Shown here: positions 22,181-32,367 of the stretch, in pieces | How positions within the stretch are numbered: the first letter of the stretch is position 1 | Layout: each line of letters begins with the position of its first letter | NCBI GenBank assembly: GCA_003184365.1 | Contig: NKYR01000021.1 | Coordinates: 248,001-312,000 of the forward strand | Direction of reading: 5' to 3' | Origin: Evernia prunastri | Taxonomy: Eukaryota; Ascomycota; Lecanoromycetes; Lecanorales; Parmeliaceae | Length of the DNA stretch: 64,000 nt | Program-made: the position numbers and the translations under genes | The notes under the pieces: model-generated | The model's database searches: none | What the model was told of the DNA's origin: nothing | The model's input: only the letters and a program-made list of their open reading frames with translations

Positions 22181-24848
22181 ATGACTTCATTTCTCATGGG
22201 CGAGAGAACAAACATACAGCCCGTTACTAATACAGAAGTTCCTGTTGAAGATGATCAAGCCATCTCTTGTGGAGTGTGCACCGAAAATCCCACATGTGAC
22301 TCTGTGGGTCTTCCCTTTAACCAGCCCACAGGACTGTCACGGGTAACATCAATACAACTGAATCAAAGTCAACACAGCGATGACCGCCTTGTCTTATGGA
22401 CGAAACAAAAATAGGCAGAAAACATCGTGTGCGTGAGACCTAACCATGTTCAATGCTTAGGGCTGACCTTTGAAGACGGGGTGTAAAGAATCCTGTAGCC
22501 GCTCTTTCGCAAAGGATCCAACAATTTGACAAAGAATCATCTGCCACTCAGAAATCACAACTGAGAGCTTCTGAGGCCGACTTCGAGAAAATGCTTGAGC
22601 AAGCGAAAGGAAAACAAGATGCCAAACTCATTAAGGACGCCAATGCGTCGAAATGGAAATCGAAACTCCAGTCAGGATTGGCCACCTTTTGCGAGACCGC
22701 GCAACACTACCAGAAAACGCTAGATATTTTGAACGAGCAAGCTCCTGAGTACACATCAGCGATCTGGGGTGCAATAAAAATACTACTTATTCCAAGTTTC
22801 AACCATGAAAAGCTTAAGCAAGGGGTCATCGCCGCTCTGCAATCAGTGGGTGATCAATTTGCTTTGATGAAAGTGATCGTAGACTTGCAGCCTACAGAGC
22901 TTATGGTTCAGACTGTCACTGCGGCTTACAGTGACTTTATTAAATTCCTGAAGAAAGCTGTCAAATACTATTCTCAATGCAGAGGCTGTAGGTAGTACAT
23001 CCAACTCTTCATGTTCAATCGGCTGAATTGTGGGGTGTGTCTGTAGGGGGAATGGTCAACACGGTCACGAGGCCTTGGGAGACTCGTTTTGAGCCAATCG
23101 TGAGCAGCATCAAGGACCATGTGGAAAAGATTAGATGGCTTGCAGAAGTAGGGCATATGGTGATCTCTGCAAAAACCCATCAGATGACCAAAGCAGTTGG
23201 ACATGGCCAAGCAAGCATCTACCAAAGGCAACTACTCATCGGCGCAGAGCAAAAAAAGCACACCGGCCAAGTGCTCGCTCAAGTGCAAACTTTGAGTGAG
23301 CACTTCGAGAACTTTCTCCAAATGGTTGATCGCTCTCAAAGCCTGCTAGATGACCAAGCAGCCATGTCAACTGGAGAAGTCCACGAGGCTACAGTAGGTA
23401 AGTCAACCACATTTCAGGTGCATAGAGCTGGCTGACATTTCTTGCATCCAGAATACATGGAATCAATAGAAGCGTCCACGCGAGTCAAAGAAGTTGAGGA
23501 GAGTCCCATGGACTTCCTTGCACACTTCACGAGACCAGAGAATAAGGTCATTGCATTCCGGGATGAAGTCTTCCCGAGCATGTGCCAAATGGAACATGGC
23601 CTTGAAAACATTCTGCAGCGGTATCCGACCCTTAGTAGCATCCATTCTATCAGTGCGGCCAACCTACGCCGATGTCCAGAAGTGATGATCTGGATTGAAA
23701 CAAATCAATCAGAGCTCCTCTGGATCGAAGGTTTCACGGAAATCGAGAAATCAGACTGGACGACAAATTTTTCGTTGGAAATTGAGGGCGCTGCAAAAGC
23801 TTACTCTGGCATTACGGCCGTAACCTTTTTCTGCAGCGAACAACCGGACTTGGCAAGCTTCGGCGGACCCGAAGTTGTTTTGCAGTCGCTCCTTTTCCAG
23901 CTTATCAACAGGCATTACTCTAAGTTCTCGTGGCTGCTTTGTCGCCGATATGGGCTGACGCGATATCGGTTCCAGGAAGCGCAAGATGACATAGACCAGC
24001 TCTTGACCTTGTTCGAAGATTGTCTCGATATTGCTCAAAGTCTTTGTCTCTACATTGTGCTCGACAACATCGACGCTCTATGGTCGAGGGTCTGCATTGG
24101 CAGTGAAGGTATCGAAAAATTTGACAGACTTTTTGATGGCTTGAGGAAACTTTCCGCTAGTGACAAGATTCTATGCAAGATTTTAATAACATCTCGACTG
24201 CCCAATGCGCTGGATCACTTCTAAAAGGATGGAGATGATATTCCGGGTTCAACAGAACACACTCACCCGGCTCGTGTTAGATATACAGTCATAAGAGTAC
24301 CTCGAGGCGCAGGCCAAGGTGTCCAAGTATTCGGACGACCCAAGAATATAAATCGCATACCGATTCGTCGAAGGACCGCTCCACGCGATGTTCCAGAAGC
24401 TGCAATGCTACTCGAAATGATCGAGAAAGACGACGAAGACCTGATTGATTTTACTGATGGCGACGATGATGACTTGCTAAGTGAGAGTAACAAATGGAGA
24501 GACAGCGACGATGACGACTCCGAGAACGACTTCCTGCAACACAGTAAAGATTATGCTAAGTTCTTAGATAGCTCTTCCGACAGCTCATCGGAGATTGAAC
24601 ATAGTGCTGGACGTAGAGGTGACCTGGAACGAGGAAATGACTGGGCAGACGAAGACAGCGATGCGGATCCAGACGTTGATGAGCTACTTCCTGGACGTGA
24701 TGCTGAACTTGGACATTTGATAGATGGTGACGATGGTAAACCTACGTATCTTGATGCTGAGATACATTCCGCCACGCAGGGAAATTCGGAGGAGATAGAG
24801 GAGGACGATAGAGACTCGGACGAATGCGAACAATCTCTGGGTATCTGA
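22181..24848 (+). CDS. STAND-like protein: DUF7708-type N-terminus, degenerate NACHT, acidic tail after an in-frame stop
   Basis: Fungal STAND/NLR-architecture protein. Exons 22181-22342, 22489-22987, 23047-23397 and 23452 onward encode 594 residues to a TAA at 24222-24224. The region around residues 55-210 resembles the DUF7708 domain that precedes NACHT in fungal proteins (WGAIKILLI is its signature). A helical linker follows, then a NACHT-like region. The Walker A position reads GFTEIEKS, keeping Lys-Ser but replacing the last glycine with Glu. Walker B-like YIVLDNIDALW and a sensor-like ILITSR are visible. The same frame stays open past the TAA for another 208 codons to 24848, giving a very acidic Asp/Glu/Ser tail. 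No ankyrin, WD or TPR repeats follow. The exon 1 start is uncertain. The gene may be a recent pseudogene, a truncated form or a readthrough case. Confidence 0.68.
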
Positions 24849-25659
24849 ATATTCCTCGGTTCGACGAGCAAGATCTCAACAGAGCGCAGCTTCTTTTAAT
24901 ATGTTGTAGGATCATCACCATATAATCATCCAGGTAGGCCTCCACTTATAATAATTGAAAACCCACCTCCGCCCCCGTAAACTACGACGCCAGCTTCCTT
25001 CCACCACAGCAGTTCAAGGATTCCAAGACTTGGCGACAAGGAGAGAAGACTTTACAAATATCCCACCCGGTTCCTTTAGCACCACATGGTTATAAGCGGT
25101 TGGAGATTTCTCGAGAGCATGGAATTTCAGATTTTGCTGCAGATGCGCAATTGGACGCTTCTGCTTTGGTCCTTCAGTATTGGAGAGGTAGTAACGAGAT
25201 AATCGATTCTTACATACAATCACGAGTGGTGGAGTAGCTTCGCAGAAAGTCGAGGCATATGGTGTCCAGGAACACTCAACATTGGCCTACAAAAAAAGTA
25301 ACTTTCCGTCAACACATCCTTCACAACTTAATAGCAACGACAAAGTACTATCATCATTATATTTTTGCTTTTTCTCCTTTCGTCCTCATCGCGGAGAAGA
25401 TTTTTGGTGCCTGTAGGACCTTTCCTTTTTGTGATTTGTGTGTAAAGTACATGTGCTTGGATTTTCTGTTACGCACTAAAAGGGTTACAATGCAACCTGC
25501 TTACTCGTGCTTTATTAATAAAGTGCCTCGGCCTAGTAGTGGTCTTATCTCTACCTTACCCCTCTCTCACCATCATCATTGATTAATCATCTACTTATTA
25601 CAAAAGCCTGACGCCTTGAACAAAGTCATCAACTACTTATCAGATTGATCTTGTTCAAC
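24849..25659. other. Intergenic, 5' flank of the NRPS-like gene
   Basis: These 811 bases lie between the end of the STAND frame and the start of the synthetase gene. No coding sequence is supported. The last 200 bases are pyrimidine-rich with CATCATCATT runs, as is common just upstream of highly expressed fungal genes. Confidence 0.4.
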
Positions 25660-28600
25660 ATGTCGGATAGCAGCACTGTTGAGACCAAAGGTACAACGAC
25701 AAGCTCCGACTTTGTAGAGACATGTTTGATCGCTGAAGATCATGGGCAACACATACCTCTTCCCTCTCATACCCTTGGCTACATCCTAACCCAGTCGGCA
25801 CGCCAACATCCAGAAAAGCTTGCCCTTGTATCCTGCCATCAACCTTCTGATCTGCTCTCTTCGTTGAAGCTTCCAGCAACCCATGACCAGAGGTATCTGC
25901 GTTGGACCTATGCGCAGCTGGAGCACGCATCAGAGCGTCTGGCATCCACCCTTGCACAGCGTGGATTGCGCAGAGGAAGCGCCCTTGTCGTCCTTCTTCA
26001 TAAAAGTGCCGAATGGGCCTTATGCTTATGGGCCGCTACCAAGCTTGGATGTCCTCTCGTCCCGATAGATCTGGCCATAGCAACCAGGGCACACGAGCTG
26101 CAGCATATGCTAGGGTTTTTGGAAGTCGGTGCTTTAGTCGTGCATGACGGTTCAATCGCCAGACAGCTTTCTACGAATGCTTCTTCGCAGATCCAGAGGA
26201 TCGGTATCAGGCTGGTAGCTAGCGATTGTGGAGTGACTGGATGGGAAGCACTTGACGACTTCCTCCAGACGCCACGCGTCCCAAAGGTACCCAAAGTAGG
26301 AGACCAAGGCATGGGTGATACTACTCTTATCCTCTTCACCAGCGGCAGTCCCTCCCTGCCAAAAGGCTGCCCTCATTCCAACAGAAGTATCGCCGCCATA
26401 TGCAACTCGGCGGCGCTTAACTTCGAGCTTGACGAGAACCGAAAGTCGTGCAATGTCATGCCACTGTTCCACCTCGGCGGCGTCCTTGAGTCTCTCCCTA
26501 TTTGGACTGTCGGAGGCACTGTAGTATATCCTGATAAGCAATTCGATGCTCAGTCGACACTCGAGGCTATTGAGCGAGAACAGTGCACGGACACGTTCAT
26601 GGTACCAACTATGCTACACGCCTTGTTGAATGCCTCGACACTACCCAGTGCGAACATCTCTTCTCTTGCGCTCATTAAACTCGGTGGTACCGCCGTATCC
26701 GCCGACGACGTTCGTTTGTGTTACGATATTCTGCACGTAAGCCAGGTCACCAACTCTTATGGTTTGACTGAGAGCGGGTTCATTACCGGACCTTTTCAGC
26801 CAAGCAATAAATCGTATGATACTCTTCCTTGTGGTCGGATGGCTCCTGGTGTCAGAGCGCGTATCTGTTCGCCAGGCTCACGAGCACCCTTGAGAAGAGG
26901 AGAGGTCGGCGAACTGCACGAGGGTGGCATGACGATTATTAGTGAATACATTGGCGGCGACAATTCCTGTTTCTACACTGATGAGGTCGGATTATGGCAT
27001 ATCACAGGCGACCAAGCCATCATGGCGGAGACCGGCGAAATATCAATCATGGGACGATACAAGGACATAATAATCCGGGCAGGAATGAATATCTCGCCGC
27101 CGACCATAGAGAAGGTTTTGGACCAGGTTGAAGGCCTTACGTCCCAAGTTGTTGGTATCGCTGACGATGTCGCCGGTGAGGTACCAGTGGCTGTTGTGAA
27201 GATGGCCAATGGATGTAATGTCTCCAAGATCTGGCTTCAAGAAAATGTCATCCGGGACTTGGGAGCAACCTTCGCGCTCGAAAGAGTCATTGAACTGAGA
27301 GATCTTGGTATTGATGACTTCCCTAGAACGGCGACGGGCAAAGTGAGCAAATTGGATATAAGACGCCTGGTACAAGACTCAGTAGGACGAAAACCCAACA
27401 AGTCAACGGACTTCACGAATCAGGAATCAACAGAGGCTGCATTGACCCGCATATGGGCTCGTTTCTTAGGCATGCGAAGAGACCGGATTCTGCCCATGAT
27501 GTCGCTTGAAGGACTTGTTGACAGTGTCACGGTGATGAGATTTCGACACCAGGTGAAAAATGAACTTGGGAAAATCATCAGCCTCGAAGAACTCAATAGA
27601 TATACCAATGTCAGAGCGCAGGCGCAGGTTCTCGACTGCAAAAAGGAGAAGCTGTCAGCAGAGGTTTCACATATTACGAGCCGTCAATCAGCCCCGGGTG
27701 TCGGCGACGTAGTACACGCTTGTGGTGATTCAAATGAATTCACAAAAATCCGGGAGGTAACGGAGCGAAGACTTATCGACCTTGGCCTATCTTGGGACGA
27801 GGACGTCGAAGATGTCCTTCCAGTTTGGGATTTTGGTCAACTGATGCTGGATCAGTCAGGCCTTCGCTCAGGGCGTTTCAGAATGACCTTTACATGTTCT
27901 AACATGATGCCAAATCAGGTGCGCACCGCACTCAAAAGGATATTAGCCAACCATGGCATCTTGCGCACCGTAGCAGTAAAGCACGGCTTCTTTGATCACT
28001 CGCATGTAATTGTTCGTCCCAGCAGCCGATGGTTCGAAGTCGCCATTACGGACGCCAAATCCGTTGGAGATATAGCAGATCTTCAGACGCTCCCCTTGTC
28101 CCCGAACGAAAGCGAGAATTTTGCCCCCGGTATAGTCCCTCTCTTCCACATTACTGTATCTTTCGTGGAGAGCCAAGGCAGTGCAGCTTTCATAATCTAT
28201 GGCAATCATTCTGTATTCGACGCGACCTCCTTATCCATGTTTCTAGAAGACCTCGAAAAGGTGTTGATCAATGAACGTGAGGTACTTCCCCAACGGACCT
28301 CATATAGTCATTTTGCGAACGCATATTATAGTCATCGGACATCGGTCCAGTCCCAGATTTCTTTGAAGTATCATATCTCTCGACTTAAGGGTATTGGCGA
28401 GCTACGAGATGCTTTGTGGCCTAGACGCTATAACCCTCAGGTGTTGGAAGGCGAAGAAACCAGCCATGAACACGATGGAGGTAGCCCACAAAAATCGTGC
28501 GATCGTATTTTGCTTGAAGGAAGTACGAGTCAGGGGGTGGAGGGCTTCACAAGACGCGCAAAGCTCATTCAGATGGCAACATTGCAAAGCGAACACAAAG

Positions 28601-29208
28601 TATCTCGTGCCGTCGTTATCAAAGCAGCCATCGCTCTCCTCAATGTCCACCAGACTGGCCAAACTCACGCTCTGTTCGTCAACACCCAGATCTGCCGCTC
28701 TTGGCCTTTCCTAGAAAAGGACATCGCAACCTTCCTGCCTGATCCCATGGATATACCAGGTCCAACCATCGAGTACGTCGTCAACAAAGTCGAGATCCAT
28801 CCAGACGAACCTGTTTTGGCATTCTTGCAGCGAATGCAAGAAGAACAGGACGGACTGACAGAAAACGCCCGAACGCCACTCTTGGCGCTGCGGGAACAGC
28901 TCGGCGAGACAGACGGCGATATGCTCGTCGAGATCCTCCAGCGCCAATTCTTTCAATTCGCGCCCCTGTTGCGGTCGGAGAAGGACGCCAAGATGCAGCT
29001 GGTCGATTGGCAGGGCCATACCGACATCGCGATCTTGTGGCTTTGCGGTATGTTTGATGCGGAAACGTTGCAGGTGCTCGTCAAGTACAACGATGCAGTT
29101 TTCCGACCTGTGGAGGTGGAGGAACTTTTGGAGAGTTTGATGCGGATTGTGAAGTGGGTGGTAGAGCCGGAGAGTTGGGAGAAGAAGGTGGGAGAATGTC
29201 GAGGCTAG
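25660..29208 (+). CDS. NRPS-like synthetase, adenylation-carrier-condensation (A-T-C)
   Basis: Single-exon protein of 1182 residues. An adenylation domain (about 35-570) shows A3 FTSGSPSLPKG, A5 NSYGLTESG, A7 ITGD, A8 GRYKDIIIRAGMNISP and A10 ATGKVSKLDIRR. A carrier domain follows, with the phosphopantetheine serine at about Ser622 (LVDSVTVMRF). A condensation-type domain (about 715-1170) has its HxxxD motif at His850-Asp854 (NHSVFDATS). The enzyme should activate a carboxylic acid, load it on the carrier and transfer it to a nucleophile in the C domain. The A3 loop lacks the usual T-G (SGSPSLPKG in place of SGTTGxPKG), and the C motif has Ala in place of the final Gly. No thioesterase or reductase is present. 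The start at 25660 gives MSDSSTVETKG; an in-frame TTG upstream is ignored. Neighbours are not clear tailoring genes, so product class is unknown. Confidence 0.85.
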   Translation: MSDSSTVETKGTTTSSDFVETCLIAEDHGQHIPLPSHTLGYILTQSARQHPEKLALVSCHQPSDLLSSLKLPATHDQRYLRWTYAQLEHASERLASTLAQRGLRRGSALVVLLHKSAEWALCLWAATKLGCPLVPIDLAIATRAHELQHMLGFLEVGALVVHDGSIARQLSTNASSQIQRIGIRLVASDCGVTGWEALDDFLQTPRVPKVPKVGDQGMGDTTLILFTSGSPSLPKGCPHSNRSIAAICNSAALNFELDENRKSCNVMPLFHLGGVLESLPIWTVGGTVVYPDKQFDAQSTLEAIEREQCTDTFMVPTMLHALLNASTLPSANISSLALIKLGGTAVSADDVRLCYDILHVSQVTNSYGLTESGFITGPFQPSNKSYDTLPCGRMAPGVRARICSPGSRAPLRRGEVGELHEGGMTIISEYIGGDNSCFYTDEVGLWHITGDQAIMAETGEISIMGRYKDIIIRAGMNISPPTIEKVLDQVEGLTSQVVGIADDVAGEVPVAVVKMANGCNVSKIWLQENVIRDLGATFALERVIELRDLGIDDFPRTATGKVSKLDIRRLVQDSVGRKPNKSTDFTNQESTEAALTRIWARFLGMRRDRILPMMSLEGLVDSVTVMRFRHQVKNELGKIISLEELNRYTNVRAQAQVLDCKKEKLSAEVSHITSRQSAPGVGDVVHACGDSNEFTKIREVTERRLIDLGLSWDEDVEDVLPVWDFGQLMLDQSGLRSGRFRMTFTCSNMMPNQVRTALKRILANHGILRTVAVKHGFFDHSHVIVRPSSRWFEVAITDAKSVGDIADLQTLPLSPNESENFAPGIVPLFHITVSFVESQGSAAFIIYGNHSVFDATSLSMFLEDLEKVLINEREVLPQRTSYSHFANAYYSHRTSVQSQISLKYHISRLKGIGELRDALWPRRYNPQVLEGEETSHEHDGGSPQKSCDRILLEGSTSQGVEGFTRRAKLIQMATLQSEHKVSRAVVIKAAIALLNVHQTGQTHALFVNTQICRSWPFLEKDIATFLPDPMDIPGPTIEYVVNKVEIHPDEPVLAFLQRMQEEQDGLTENARTPLLALREQLGETDGDMLVEILQRQFFQFAPLLRSEKDAKMQLVDWQGHTDIAILWLCGMFDAETLQVLVKYNDAVFRPVEVEELLESLMRIVKWVVEPESWEKKVGECRG

Positions 29209-29553
29209 GATTATTAACTCAATGAAGTCGATCTTGGACTGAAAGATCTTGAAATTCTGCCTTGCTGCCCTCAACAATCGACTCTCTTTCTCACGTGTTC
29301 TGGGTCATCACTGCTCATATCATATGAAGAATGTTCACAGCTCAACGCCTCACGTGGCACTTCGTCGCCAGAGTTCTAGTGATCTGCTACCTCTTCTTCT
29401 AGATCCGGTTTTCAGGGTTCCCTCACCTTCAATGCACCATGATTTCCTATCTTGCGGCCCTAGGTGTCAGGCTTATCTTCGGCTCTTGTATGAGACCTGG
29501 TCCCCGACCCATGGCAGTCTCTGAGTGGCTAAGGTCTAGATGTCTGTACATGG

Positions 29554-30190
29554 ATGCCGCTATCACGCATGAATCATACGGGCCAGACACGTCTACCTCA
29601 GACTTTCTTCTACTTCCGCCCGGAATACGACTTCGAGATTTGGACGAGCTTATTCCGAGCGCCAGGTGCGCCCATGAGGACATGCGGATCGATGTCTCTA
29701 TTGATAGCGTACAACCGTTGGATAAGGCTCGTGGCATGGAGGACGCGACGCACTCTACTTATTTTGTGAATTTGTCCTCTTTCACTAAAAGTCATGATTT
29801 GGCCTCTTGTAATTGAGGCCGACAGCAGCTGGTATATCAAACCAAAACACCGCCTTGGCAAAGACGCCTTGGGTGACCACCTTCTTTGTGTCGATCTCCG
29901 CGCCTCCTAAGTGTCATGCCTCATAGAGAAGCTGCTCAATCTTCGAACTCTAGATATTGTCACCCGACCCTCCAACCGCACAGAAGATCTCGGATGTTGC
30001 GCGCGCTCCTTCTGTCGACTCCTAAGGCATGTTGAGGCTTCCGAATCGGTGACGCTGAAGATGGATCTCCATAGTCAACACAGCTGATTCTGCGACTATG
30101 TCAACGACTGCAGTCGCCGCTATGCAATGGACGTGGAGCTCGCATTGTCAAGAAAAGGGGTTGCAATCGCCGCCTGGATGTTGATCCAGG
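29554..30190 (+). pseudogene. Possible relic of an F-box/2EXR-like gene
   Basis: Plus-strand frames contain a phrase (FLLLPPGIRLRDLDELIP) that resembles the N-terminal motif of the abundant fungal F-box-like/2EXR proteins. After a stop, other frames carry LLNLRTLDIVTRPSNRT and LLRHVEASESVTLKMD, which fit the helical body of such proteins. Several frame changes and stops separate the pieces, so no intact gene can be built. The assignment rests on short motifs only. Confidence 0.25.
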
Positions 30191-30548
30191 ATCCTAAGAG
30201 CCGCATTCAATCGGTAGCACGAACAGACCAGTGATTTTCAGAGAAGGACACGCTTGTGATTGGGATACCGGTTTGATAGGAACAGGATGTTGGGTTCGAG
30301 AAATTCGCCTGTCGAGGGACTGGAATGCGGTGGCTGAGAGTAGATTAAACGAGCCCTGAAGAGATGAGTCTTGCATCGTGTTGAATTCTCCATATTCGGT
30401 CATATATATCCAGTATCATTTTTCGACTGCGTATGACGTTATCATTAAAGGATGATGTAAGGCTGTCAATACTACTAATTGACTACCCACTACCTCTCTT
30501 GTTTCATACAACACCTTTATGCACTCGCCAAAGTCATCATCCTTTTCC

Positions 30549-30830
30549 CTAATCTAAGAGGCGAAGCAACTCAAACCCAGCTTTCCTCACCTCCTTTACA
30601 TCTGCCGTGGAGCTTGTATCGCCACACGAACAAATCGACCTTGCCGTGCTGCTGATAACCCCTGAGACTAATTCATTCGAGACGCGCGCTTCAGATCCAG
30701 TTCCGAACGAATGATTGTGAAGCCTTGGCTTTGTGGGCTTCTTGAAGATGAGATGAGGCGAAGCGGTTATGCTGTCGTTACACTTCAAGCCGTGTTTGTA
30801 TCTACGAGGAAATCGAGGAGTCACAGCGCT
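30549..30830 (-). CDS. Possible 3' exon of an unknown gene
   Basis: A minus-strand frame of about 94 codons ends at 30549 (last residues FELLRLLD). It is preceded by a good acceptor-like sequence (pyrimidine tract, then TTTAG at about 30831-30835). No upstream exon or start could be assigned and no family is recognised. This could be a real terminal exon or a chance frame. Confidence 0.2.
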   Translation of the reverse strand, partial: SAVTPRFPRRYKHGLKCNDSITASPHLIFKKPTKPRLHNHSFGTGSEARVSNELVSGVISSTARSICSCGDTSSTADVKEVRKAGFELLRLLD

Positions 30831-31099
30831 AAAGTTTGAAAAAGGGGGGTAGAATGCTGTATATCCTCGTAAGGTATCCTCTGTACATATCTTTACTTCA
30901 TTGGTGGAATTGGATGCCTTTAATATGTGTGCTTTGTCTTTGCCACAGGCTTTTAGTTTAAGGGTTGCCAAGCTTCAGAGGATTCCCCCCACCTGCCGGC
31001 GACACAGCAAGACGACCCCCCATTCTCCATTCTTGCAGCGCAGCTCTCTCTTCTCAAACACAACAAGCGGCTTATGTATGCCTATGCACAAGAGCGGCC

Positions 31100-32265
31100 A
31101 TGAAGATCACCCAGGCATGTCTTACAATCTTGGCACACTCTCACGATAAACTGACCTGGATCTCACCAACAGCTCTACACCTACCCCATTAAGTCCCTCC
31201 GCAGTGTACCTCTCACAGCAACCATCGCCTCTTCTGATGGCTTCCCCTACGACCGCCGATTCATGCTCATCAAAGTTCACCATGACAACTCATGCAAGCC
31301 CCGTTCCAAAAGCCACGTTAACGGCAACCTGGAGAACATGACCATCACCTATTACCCAGAGCTAGCACTCTTCCTCCAAAAACTTGGCTCGAATGGAACG
31401 TTCACAGTTACTTACAGTCCCCCAGATGGAGGAAGCAAGAGCTTGGAAATATCATTGGAGCCTGAGGTGGCACACTTGGAAGAGGTGGATGCGAGGCTGC
31501 ACGAGAGTCCAGCCAAGGGGTACAAGATGCCTGAAAAAGTCAATGCTTGGTTTTCCGAGTGCCTTGGCTATGAAGTGATGCTAGTGCACATTGGGCCGAA
31601 CAGACGGCCAGTGCTAGGGAATCTGTCTCCCAATGCCGCTCAGGATGGCGGCGCTGCGAGCAGATCATGGCTGTCGAGCATCACTGCAAGCATTCCAAGC
31701 GTCGTGGCTAGCAAGCAAGTGGAAGAAGAAGGTCTCAGCTTCGCGGATGTTGCTGCCTACCTTGTCGTCACAGAAGAGTCGTTGTGGGATGTTGATTCGC
31801 GACTACCAGAAGGTACCAAAATGGACGTCACGAAATTCCGACCCAACATCGTCGTTTCAGGTGCTGTGGAAGCTTATGAGGAGGATTACTGGGGCGGCAT
31901 TGCAATTAACGCCAACAAAGCAAAGGGAAACAGTAAGGTCACAGAGATTGTGTTGACGCAGAACTGTGGGAGATGTGTCAGCATCAATATCGATTACTCG
32001 ACCGGCAAACCTGGAACTGGGGAATCAAACGTACTCAAAAAGCTGATGAAAGACCGGAGGGTAGACAAGGGCAACAAATACAGCCCGATCTTTGGCCGTT
32101 ATGGATTTTTGAAGGGTGCAGGAACTGGGGAGACGATTGCAGTTGGAGACGAAGTCACAGTCACGAAGGTCAACAAAGAACGGACTACATTCGGTAGGTC
32201 ATCAGGTCGTCTACATGGAGTGCACAGCTAACATGAGATTAGATTGGCCAGGAGTTGGGGGTTGA
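31100..32265 (+). CDS. MOSC domain protein (molybdenum cofactor sulfurase C-terminal type)
   Basis: MOSC-domain protein of the mARC/YcbX-like type: N-terminal beta-barrel followed by the MOSC domain, about the usual size at 352 residues. Three exons: 31100-31114, 31173-32193 and 32243-32265. Exon 1 encodes only MKITQ and joins exon 2 (LYTYPIKSLRSV), which restores the conserved family start. This needs a GC-AG intron (donor GCATGT at 31115). The last exon gives the family ending TTFDWPG. The conserved cysteine is Cys270 in QNCGRC, expected to bind the Mo cofactor or carry sulfur. FRPNIVV and the FGRYGF region are also typical. Related proteins reduce N-hydroxylated compounds or transfer sulfur to the cofactor; which applies is not known. 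Confidence 0.85.
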
Positions 32266-32367
32266 ATGAATAGATTGAGCGATAACGGATAACCGCAAAT
32301 TGCGCCCTAAGTGCGGACCATCAATCCCAGTTGCTATCACCACCGCCTATTGCACGTTAGTTGTTGC

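Larger units (their letters stand above)
29209..31099. other. Intergenic region with decayed coding remnants
   Basis: About 1.9 kb without an intact gene. It includes a possible F-box-like relic (29554-30190) and a minus-strand coding-like exon near 30549-30830, listed separately. The remainder shows nothing. Confidence 0.4.

Noticed and set aside
24405..24848. Independent acidic protein starting at an internal ATG
   Set aside because: It is in the same phase as the STAND gene and its composition continues upstream to the TAA, so it is better read as that gene's tail.
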